Positions 57,044-64,000 of a DNA stretch of 64,000 nucleotides are shown here, piece after piece. The stretch lies in assembly GCF_032716425.1 (NCBI RefSeq), contig NZ_CP090419.1, positions 1,614,001 to 1,678,000 on the forward strand. Direction: 5' to 3'. The position numbers and the translations under genes were made by a program. The DNA comes from Pseudoalteromonas sp. N1230-9. Lineage in GTDB: Bacteria > Pseudomonadota > Gammaproteobacteria > Enterobacterales > Alteromonadaceae. The first letter of the stretch is position 1. The number at the start of each line of letters is the position of its first letter. The notes under the pieces were generated by a model. That model was not told the DNA's origin. It saw nothing but the letters and a program-made list of their open reading frames with translations, and made no database searches.

Positions 57044-57131
57044 TGCAATTCATATTAGTCAATTAGGCACAATTGGTTTAACACGTGACTTATGGCTTAC
57101 TCATTTATCTTTTCGAAGGCGATTTACCCTT

Positions 57132-58139
57132 ATGAAGTATTTGCTTTATGCTTGTCTTGCTTATAGTGCTTCATGTTTTTCTCAGGACATGCCCCAACTA
57201 GAACATGCTATTAGTGCTGTTAATGCAGACAAAACACTCCTCACAGATATTGAATTAATTGATGATCAATTAGTGGCTGTTGGAAAACACGGCGTCGTAA
57301 TCACCAGTAGCGATGCACAATCATGGCAGCAAGCCAGTGTTCCAACGCAAGTTTTACTCACCGCAGTCGATTTCTATAATAAGAACCTAGGGTGGGCATG
57401 TGGTCATGATGCCACTATTATTAATACTACGGATGCGGGCAAAACATGGCAGCTTCAGCAAGCACTTCCAGATATGGATAAGCCTTGCTTAGATATACTT
57501 TTCACCTCAGAAAAGCATGGCTATGCTGTGGGTGCATACGGCATGTTTTTTGAAACGCAGGATGGTGGCCAGAAATGGCAAAAACGATTTTTAGATAGCT
57601 TACTTTTTGAAGAAGACCGTGCATACCTTAATGAACTAAAAAAGAGTGACCCAGAAGGGTATGAGTATGAGACAGCTTCGATTCTTCCACATTTTAACCG
57701 TATTGTGAAAACCAATGACCGTTTAATATTGGTTGGTGAAATGGGGTTGATGGCTGAAAGTTTTGATAACGGTGGCACGTGGCAACGTCTAGAAGAAATA
57801 TATATGGGGTCTTTCTTTACGTTTGCGTCAACTGCAGAACAATCTCAAGGAGAAGACTTAGTTGCAGGTTTAAGAGGGAATATTTTTACTCGTCAAGCAG
57901 GCAGTGAACAATGGCAACAAATCCACACAGACAATTTCGCAACAGTAAACAGTGCAATTAACTACAATAACGAATGGCTGCTGTTTGCCAATAGCGGTGT
58001 CATTTTTCATATTAAAAATGATGAACTAACTGAAGAACAAATGGATGATGGCAAGTCTTTACTTGATGGTGTTGTATTTAAAAATAAACTCATTATGGCT
58101 TCAGAAGATGGTATTAAAGTGAAGGAGTTGAATCCGTAA
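57132..58139 (+). CDS. YCF48/HCF136-like beta-propeller protein
   Basis: A 335-residue exported protein (signal KYLLYACLAYSASCFSQ). It contains several BNR/YCF48-type repeats, such as GWACGHDATIINTTDAGKTW and GYAVGAYGMFFETQDGGQKW, which fold as propeller blades. In plants and cyanobacteria, YCF48 assists membrane-protein assembly; here it probably assists or docks the transporter encoded next. It shares a TAATG overlap with that gene. Confidence 0.85.
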   Translation: MKYLLYACLAYSASCFSQDMPQLEHAISAVNADKTLLTDIELIDDQLVAVGKHGVVITSSDAQSWQQASVPTQVLLTAVDFYNKNLGWACGHDATIINTTDAGKTWQLQQALPDMDKPCLDILFTSEKHGYAVGAYGMFFETQDGGQKWQKRFLDSLLFEEDRAYLNELKKSDPEGYEYETASILPHFNRIVKTNDRLILVGEMGLMAESFDNGGTWQRLEEIYMGSFFTFASTAEQSQGEDLVAGLRGNIFTRQAGSEQWQQIHTDNFATVNSAINYNNEWLLFANSGVIFHIKNDELTEEQMDDGKSLLDGVVFKNKLIMASEDGIKVKELNP

Positions 58140-60463
58140 TGCGTGGTTTTTTAGATTTTTTAGAAAAGGCGGTATTCCGTCACCGTTTATTTGCGATTAT
58201 CTCTTTTGCATTAATTACTTGTTTTTTACTTTTTAAAGCAACGCAGATTCAATTAGATGCGTCATTTAATAAAAATATTCCACTTAATCATGACTACATG
58301 AAGGTCTACACCAAGCATGAAAAACAGTTTGGTGGAGCTAACAGCATTTTGATTTCTGTCTGTGATGCAGATGGTGATATTTTTAATGAAGAATTTTTCA
58401 CCCAGCTTAAAGCTGTTCATGACCAGCTTTACTTTATTCCTGGTGTAAATCGTCCGTTAGTAAATTCAATTTTTGCCCCCAGTGCCCGTTTCGTCGAAGT
58501 CGTTGAAGATGGTTTTGCCGGGGGGCCAATCATACCGGCAAACTTTACCGCGGATAAACGTGGACTTGCCGTTGTAAAAGAGAACATTGAAAAAGCCAAA
58601 GTCGTTGGCCGTATGATTGCCAGCGACTATTCATGCGCCATGGTAACAGCTCAGTTATTGGAAACTGATCCACAAACACAAGAAAAGCTCGATACTTTAG
58701 CGTTTGCAGAAAAGCTAGAAACTCAAGTACGTGAACCACTGAGCACGGATAAAGTCAGTATCCATATTATTGGTTTTGCGAAAATGGCGGGAGATGTCGC
58801 AGAGGGTGCCAAAGGCGTACTGTTATTCTTCGCAATTGCAATAGCCTTTACGTTTGTAATGGTTTGGCTATTCTGCCATAGCTTAAAACTCACTATTTTA
58901 CCGATCGCTTGCTCTATTATTGCGGTGGTTTGGCAGCTTGGCTTACTGTCATCGCTTGGTTTTGGTTTAGATCCTATGTCTATTCTGGTGCCATTTTTAG
59001 TATTTGCAATTGGTGTGAGCCATGGTGTGCAAATGATTAACGATATTGGCAAGAAAGTATGCGGTGGCAGCAGCACGCGAGTTTGTTGCCAAGCAAGTTT
59101 TAGGGCTTTATTAATTCCAGGTGGTATTGCACTGTTATCAGATACAGTTGGTTTCTTAACGTTACTCACTATTGATATCGGTATTATTCGTGAACTTGCG
59201 ATCACGGCGAGCTTAGGGGTGGCGGTGATTATTTTCACGAACTTAATTTTGCTTCCTGTCTGGGCATCATACATGCAGTTTGAAGGCTCAGTGCGTATCC
59301 AATCTGGTACACACTCAGATAAGCCAAATGTTCTTGATAATTTACGCGAGATACTGGTTAAAGCAACAGACCCTAAAACGGCACGGCTAATTATCGGACT
59401 TACAGTGATACTGTTTGCTTTTGGTTACTGGCAAGCAGATAAAATGCGTATTGGCGACTTACACGCTGGTGCGCCATCGCTTCATCAAGATGCACGATAT
59501 AACCAAGATACTTTCTTGATTTCAGATAAATACACCATTTCATCCGATATTTTAAAAGTCATTGTTGAAGCATATCCTGCTGCGTGTACAGAACATGATG
59601 TGATGGAACGTATCAGCCGTTTCCAATGGCAAATGGAAAATGTGCCAGGTGTGCAATCAGCAGTTAGTTTAAGTTCAGTCGCGCAGTCAGTGAATGCTGG
59701 CTTTAATGAAGGTAATTTAAAGTGGCAAAGCTTACCGCGTAATACAGCAAGCTTAGTACAATCTACAGCAAGAGTTGAAACAAGCTCAGGCTTACTTGAT
59801 GGTAACTGCTCTGTTATGCCTGTGATTTTCTTCTTAGAAGATCACAAAGCCGAAACTATTGATCATGTGGTTGCTAAAGTAAAAGAGTTTGCGGCTAAAG
59901 AGGAAACCGATAAATTGAAGTTCAAGCTTGCTTCAGGCCCTGTGGGTGTGATGGCAGCTACCAATGAATCAGTTTCAGCGGCACAGCTTCCCATGATGCT
60001 TTACGTTTACGGTGCCGTCATCTTGCTATGCTTAATTAGCTTTAGAAGTGTGAAAGCCACTGTTGCTGTGGTACTACCTTTGTATATCGTATCGACCCTA
60101 GCACAAGCGTTGATGGTACAGCTTGAAATTGGTTTAACAGTGTCAACATTGCCAGTTATTGCTTTAGGTGTAGGTATTGGTGTTGACTACGGCATTTATA
60201 TTCTTTCATCAATGATGGGGCAGCTAAAACAAGGTGTTGCACTTGAGGTTGCTTATCGTAATGCGTTAGTAGAGCGAGGCAGTGCGGTGTTATTCACAGG
60301 TATCACCTTAGCCATTGGTGTGAGTACATGGATTTTCTCTGATTTGAAGTTCCAAGTTGATATGGGGATCCTACTGACCTTTATGTTCTTAGTGAATATG
60401 TTGGGTGCCGTATTACTTTTACCTGCAATAGGTAGTTTCCTCTGGACTGACCAGAAAAAATAA
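58139..60463 (+). CDS. MMPL/RND superfamily transporter (COG1033 type)
   Basis: A 774-residue inner-membrane exporter or importer with two repeats of one helix, a periplasmic domain and five helices. The second repeat has GVGIGVDYGIYILSS with the proton-relay aspartate; the first has FAIGVSHGVQMIN in its place, as usual for this subgroup. It is co-translated with the YCF48 gene. With the DUF1302 and DUF1329 proteins it would form a path across both membranes for a hydrophobic substrate. Confidence 0.9.
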   Translation: MRGFLDFLEKAVFRHRLFAIISFALITCFLLFKATQIQLDASFNKNIPLNHDYMKVYTKHEKQFGGANSILISVCDADGDIFNEEFFTQLKAVHDQLYFIPGVNRPLVNSIFAPSARFVEVVEDGFAGGPIIPANFTADKRGLAVVKENIEKAKVVGRMIASDYSCAMVTAQLLETDPQTQEKLDTLAFAEKLETQVREPLSTDKVSIHIIGFAKMAGDVAEGAKGVLLFFAIAIAFTFVMVWLFCHSLKLTILPIACSIIAVVWQLGLLSSLGFGLDPMSILVPFLVFAIGVSHGVQMINDIGKKVCGGSSTRVCCQASFRALLIPGGIALLSDTVGFLTLLTIDIGIIRELAITASLGVAVIIFTNLILLPVWASYMQFEGSVRIQSGTHSDKPNVLDNLREILVKATDPKTARLIIGLTVILFAFGYWQADKMRIGDLHAGAPSLHQDARYNQDTFLISDKYTISSDILKVIVEAYPAACTEHDVMERISRFQWQMENVPGVQSAVSLSSVAQSVNAGFNEGNLKWQSLPRNTASLVQSTARVETSSGLLDGNCSVMPVIFFLEDHKAETIDHVVAKVKEFAAKEETDKLKFKLASGPVGVMAATNESVSAAQLPMMLYVYGAVILLCLISFRSVKATVAVVLPLYIVSTLAQALMVQLEIGLTVSTLPVIALGVGIGVDYGIYILSSMMGQLKQGVALEVAYRNALVERGSAVLFTGITLAIGVSTWIFSDLKFQVDMGILLTFMFLVNMLGAVLLLPAIGSFLWTDQKK

Positions 60464-60484
60464 TGTGAATAATTGTGCTCCAAT

Positions 60485-60506
60485 ATGGCCAGTAATGGCC
60501 ATTTAT
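60485..60506 (+). terminator. Weak terminator after the MMPL gene
   Basis: Stem ATGGCC / GGCCAT with AGTAAT loop, followed by TTATAT. It separates the transporter operon from the glutamate dehydrogenase gene. Confidence 0.4.
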
Positions 60507-60675
60507 ATCTATATTTTGTGAATAGATGACCAAATAGCTGAAAAGCTTAAAATGATTTCATCGAAAAGGCTGTTTATTAGCTGTAAAAGAGTTAGAATTT
60601 ACCTGACTCCACGCTAATAAATGGCTGTACAAATATTCTACTAATCAATAAGTAGTATAGATTAAGGAACATACA

Positions 60676-63600
60676 ATGACACGAAATGAAGGGCAAGCCT
60701 CGGTTATCTTAGATAATGTCTGTAAGCTGATCCAGAAAAAAGTTCACGCTGATAATGTGTTACTCGTTGAGAAATTCGCCAAAGCCTTGTACAGCAATAT
60801 GTCTAAAGAGGATTTGGCACATCGCAACGATAGTGACTTATATGGCGCTGCACTAAGCCTATGGAACTCGCTAGAAAAAAATAATTCTGATGACGCGGTT
60901 GTCCGTGTCTTCAATCCTGAAGTTGCAAAAGATGGCTGGCAGTCATCGCACACAATTGTCGAAATTATCGCTAAAGATATGCCTTTCTTAGTTGATTCTG
61001 TGCGTATGGCGATGACTCGCGAAAATATCGCTTCTCACCTGCTACTTCACTCTCCGCTTAAAATTCAACGTGATAAGAATGAAAAAATCACGGGTATTTC
61101 TAGTTTAAAAGCTGAGCAAGAATCAACCTCGACTAAAACGGTTTTCTTCATTGAAATAGACCGCCAAACTGATGCTAAAGTAATCGAGTCTTTCAAAAAA
61201 GAGCTTGAGTCTGTCCTCGTTGATGTATCTATTGCTGTTGAAGATTGGCAGCCAATTCGCGAAAAGCTAGTTGCTGTAACTAAGGACTTACCAAACCGTC
61301 ACCATAATAATAACAAAGACGAAGTTGCTGAAACGGTTGAGTTTCTAGACTGGTTAGCAAAAGATAACTTTACACTAATGGGCTACCGTGAATATGAGCT
61401 TTCTCCTGTTCAAGGTGACTATCAGTTAAAAGGTAAAAAAGGCACAAGCCTTGGCCTAATGAAAAACACTGATGAAGAGCACAGTCGCCTTTTATCTGAA
61501 TTACCTGAAGTTGCTCGCCAAGAAGCACGCAGCAGTAATTTACTTATTTTGACTAAAACAAACTCTGTTTCTCGTGTTCATCGTCCAGCATACATTGATT
61601 ATGTAGGTATAAAACGTTTTGATGATCAAGGCAATGTGATTGGTGAAGACCGTTTCCTTGGTTTATTCTCATCTAGCTTTTATAACAACAGCGCAACCGA
61701 TGTGCCTGTTCTGAAAAGCAAAATCAATCGCATCATGGAAATGTGTGACTTTGCAAAAGGCACCCATGCCTACAAAGCGGTATTAAATATTTTAGAGACC
61801 TACCCACGTGATGAACTTGTTCAAGCACGTGAAACAGAGCTACTCGAAGTAGCTATGGGTGTTTTACAAGTACAAGAACGCGATATGTGTCGTATTTTTG
61901 TTCGTAAAGATGCCTATGGTCGTTTCTTCTCATGTATGGTGTATGTGCCACGTGAGCGTTATAACACCGCACTACGTCGTGAAACACAACGTATTTTAGC
62001 AAACGCATTTAATTCTGACGATAAAGTCGAATTTACTACTTTCTTCTCTGAGTCAACATTAGCCCGTACACATTACACGGTGCGTGTGACTGACAATAAT
62101 ATTGAATATAACGTGAAAGACATCGAAAACAACCTAATTGAAGCTGCCCGTACTTGGGAAGATAGACTACAATCTGCGTTACTTGAAAGTGCAGGTGAAG
62201 CCCGCGGTAAAGAGCTTAACCGTAAATATGCACAAGCTTTTGCCAGCTCGTATAAAGATCAAGTTCTGCCAAGCGCTGCGGTTGTTGATATTGAAAAGCT
62301 TGAACTTCTTAACGACGAAAACAAATTAGAAATGTTGTTCTACCGTCCACAAGAAGAAGCGAATACAAATGTTGTTCGTTTAAGCTTATTCCATAAAGAT
62401 GAGCCAATCCACTTATCTGACGTTATGCCAATGCTTGAAAACTTTGGTTTACGTGTAGTGGGTGAAACGCCTTACTCAGTTAAAACGACAGATGGTAATG
62501 TTAATTGGATCATGGATTTCACCATGCTAATTGACAACAAAGGTATTGCTGACTTTGATAAAGTGTCTGCGCGTTTCCGTGCTGCACTAACAAATGTGTG
62601 GAATAACCGCTTAGAGAACGATGGTTTTAATCGTTTAGTATTAATGGGCGGTTTAACAGGTCGTGAAGCATCTATTCTGCGCGCTTATGCTAAATACATG
62701 CGTCAAATTGGTGTGACTTTCTCGCAAACTTATATTGAAAGCACATTTGCAAATTATCCACATATCGCATCGCAAATCGTAAACTTATTCACTAAAAAGT
62801 TCTCAGTTAAGAACCCAGGAAGTGAAAAGGCGCTTGAGAAGCTTGTAAGCCAAGTTTACCTAGAGCTTGAAAACGTAGCGAACCTTGATGATGACCGCAT
62901 CATCCGTTTATACGTTGATATGATCAATGCAACTTTAAGAACGAACTTCTTCCAAAAAGAAGCTGATGGCCAATTTAAGTCATATGTATCGTTCAAAGTT
63001 CAGCCTTCAATGATCCCAGAAATGCCATTACCACTTCCTGCGTTCGAGATTTTCGTATACTCGCCGCGCGTTGAGGGTGTGCATTTACGTGGTGGTAAAG
63101 TCGCACGTGGTGGCTTACGTTGGTCTGACCGTCGTGAAGACTTCCGTACTGAGGTACTGGGCCTTGTTAAAGCACAACAAGTTAAAAATACCGTTATTGT
63201 ACCAGTGGGTTCAAAAGGTGGTTTCGTATGTAAACAACTACCGACTGACCGTGAAGCGTTCTTCAAAGAAGGCCAAGAGTGTTACAAAATTTTCATCCGT
63301 GGTTTATTAGATATCACAGATAACATCGAACGCGGTGAGATTGTTCCACCAGTTGATGTTGTTCGTCACGATGAAGATGACCCATATTTAGTTGTTGCTG
63401 CCGATAAAGGGACTGCAACCTTCTCTGATATCGCAAACGGTATCGCAAATGAGTATAACTTCTGGCTAGGTGATGCATTCGCATCAGGTGGTTCAGTAGG
63501 TTATGACCATAAGAAAATGGGGATCACAGCTAAAGGTGCGTGGGAATCTGTTAAACGTCACTTCCGTGAGATGGATATTGACTGTCAAACTACTGACTTC

Positions 63601-64000
63601 ACAGTTGTTGCTATCGGTGACATGGCGGGTGACGTATTTGGTAACGGCATGTTGCTTTCTAAGCATATTCGCTTACAAGTGGCATTCAACCACATGCACA
63701 TCTTCGTTGATCCGAATCCAGATGCAGCAACATCTTACCCTGAGCGTGAGCGTTTATTTAACTTACCGCGTTCTTCATGGGAAGATTACAATAAAGAGCT
63801 AATTTCGCAAGGTGGTGGCGTATTCTCTCGTGCGGCTAAATCAATTAGCTTAAGCCCAGAAATGAAGAAAATGCTTGGCACTAAAAAAGCGAGCATGACA
63901 CCTAACGAGTTAATCAAAGCAGCGTTAATGATGGAGTTTGATTTACTGTGGAATGGTGGTATCGGTACTTACATCAAGAACTCTAAAGAAACGGATGCAG
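60676..64000 (+). CDS. gdhB: NAD-specific glutamate dehydrogenase, large (GDH2) type, 3' end outside the window
   Basis: Oxidatively deaminates glutamate to 2-oxoglutarate with NAD, feeding the TCA cycle. The frame from ATG 60676 (AAGGAAC before it) stays open to the window end, about 1108 codons, of an expected ~1600. The N-terminal region (ILDNVCKLIQKKVHADNV, DLYGAALSLW) is the helical/ACT-like regulatory part of the large class. The catalytic domain begins near residue 790, where LRWSDRREDFRTEVLGLVKA and VIVPVGSKGGFV contain the substrate-binding residues, followed by GDMAGDVFGNGMLL. Partial at the 3' end. Confidence 0.95.
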   Translation, partial: MTRNEGQASVILDNVCKLIQKKVHADNVLLVEKFAKALYSNMSKEDLAHRNDSDLYGAALSLWNSLEKNNSDDAVVRVFNPEVAKDGWQSSHTIVEIIAKDMPFLVDSVRMAMTRENIASHLLLHSPLKIQRDKNEKITGISSLKAEQESTSTKTVFFIEIDRQTDAKVIESFKKELESVLVDVSIAVEDWQPIREKLVAVTKDLPNRHHNNNKDEVAETVEFLDWLAKDNFTLMGYREYELSPVQGDYQLKGKKGTSLGLMKNTDEEHSRLLSELPEVARQEARSSNLLILTKTNSVSRVHRPAYIDYVGIKRFDDQGNVIGEDRFLGLFSSSFYNNSATDVPVLKSKINRIMEMCDFAKGTHAYKAVLNILETYPRDELVQARETELLEVAMGVLQVQERDMCRIFVRKDAYGRFFSCMVYVPRERYNTALRRETQRILANAFNSDDKVEFTTFFSESTLARTHYTVRVTDNNIEYNVKDIENNLIEAARTWEDRLQSALLESAGEARGKELNRKYAQAFASSYKDQVLPSAAVVDIEKLELLNDENKLEMLFYRPQEEANTNVVRLSLFHKDEPIHLSDVMPMLENFGLRVVGETPYSVKTTDGNVNWIMDFTMLIDNKGIADFDKVSARFRAALTNVWNNRLENDGFNRLVLMGGLTGREASILRAYAKYMRQIGVTFSQTYIESTFANYPHIASQIVNLFTKKFSVKNPGSEKALEKLVSQVYLELENVANLDDDRIIRLYVDMINATLRTNFFQKEADGQFKSYVSFKVQPSMIPEMPLPLPAFEIFVYSPRVEGVHLRGGKVARGGLRWSDRREDFRTEVLGLVKAQQVKNTVIVPVGSKGGFVCKQLPTDREAFFKEGQECYKIFIRGLLDITDNIERGEIVPPVDVVRHDEDDPYLVVAADKGTATFSDIANGIANEYNFWLGDAFASGGSVGYDHKKMGITAKGAWESVKRHFREMDIDCQTTDFTVVAIGDMAGDVFGNGMLLSKHIRLQVAFNHMHIFVDPNPDAATSYPERERLFNLPRSSWEDYNKELISQGGGVFSRAAKSISLSPEMKKMLGTKKASMTPNELIKAALMMEFDLLWNGGIGTYIKNSKETDA

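Overview
The window looks like a chromosomal segment of a marine gammaproteobacterium of the order Alteromonadales, most likely Pseudoalteromonas or a close relative. Evidence: AT-rich codon use, gammaproteobacterial core gene orders (mnmA-hflD-purB, tusDCBE, proQ-prc, lolCDE), an Entner-Doudoroff operon joined to a GAPDH gene, a second secDF pair, and many membrane and envelope genes typical of marine heterotrophs. This placement is inference from gene content; no 16S rRNA gene is present.

Layout. 1-3.6 kb: edd-eda-gap, turning 6-phosphogluconate into pyruvate and glyceraldehyde-3-phosphate and oxidising the latter. 3.7-7.2 kb: an accessory patch of small, mostly unrecognised plus-strand genes, including lipoproteins, one frameshifted gene and one decayed remnant. 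7.3-12.3 kb: a fatty-acid-hydroxylase-type membrane enzyme, a YeeN/YebC protein, an ATM1-type ABC exporter and a zinc alcohol dehydrogenase. 12.4-15.7 kb: a small exported protein followed by a second secD-secF pair. 15.7-28.7 kb: MAPEG protein, GlxA/AraC regulators, a Gre-like factor, a RimK-like ATP-grasp with a GNAT/C39-peptidase fusion, two MgtC/SapB proteins, a GAF histidine kinase, a FabY-type ketoacyl synthase, a BCCT transporter and two tandem small lipoproteins. 28.7-31.7 kb: glutathione-dependent formaldehyde detoxification (fghA, frmA) with a divergent LysR regulator. 31.8-34.9 kb: lolCDE. 35.5-36.1 kb: an IS200-type element whose transposase carries an in-frame stop. 36.1-44.1 kb, minus strand: GNAT, roxA, purB, hflD, mnmA, nudJ, rluE, tusEBCD, yccA. 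Then two tandem tRNA-Ser(UGA), msrC-hypothetical-proQ-prc, nhaC, pepN, a DUF1302/DUF1329/YCF48/MMPL envelope cluster, and the 5' part of a large NAD-dependent glutamate dehydrogenase cut by the window end.

The most interesting system is at 12.4-15.7 kb. The 145-codon gene before secD has a signal peptide and a C-terminal RISGWK segment resembling the arrest region of Vibrio VemP, the translation-arrest peptide that controls secDF2. Just after its stop codon a 10-nt sequence is perfectly complementary to the secD Shine-Dalgarno region, as expected if a stalled ribosome must open a stem to switch on secDF. This would be a Sec-activity-sensing switch outside Vibrio. Other notable items are the four-gene trans-envelope cluster at 53.5-60.5 kb, likely for a hydrophobic substrate, and the RimK-like/GNAT-C39 peptide-modification pair at 17.9-20.4 kb.
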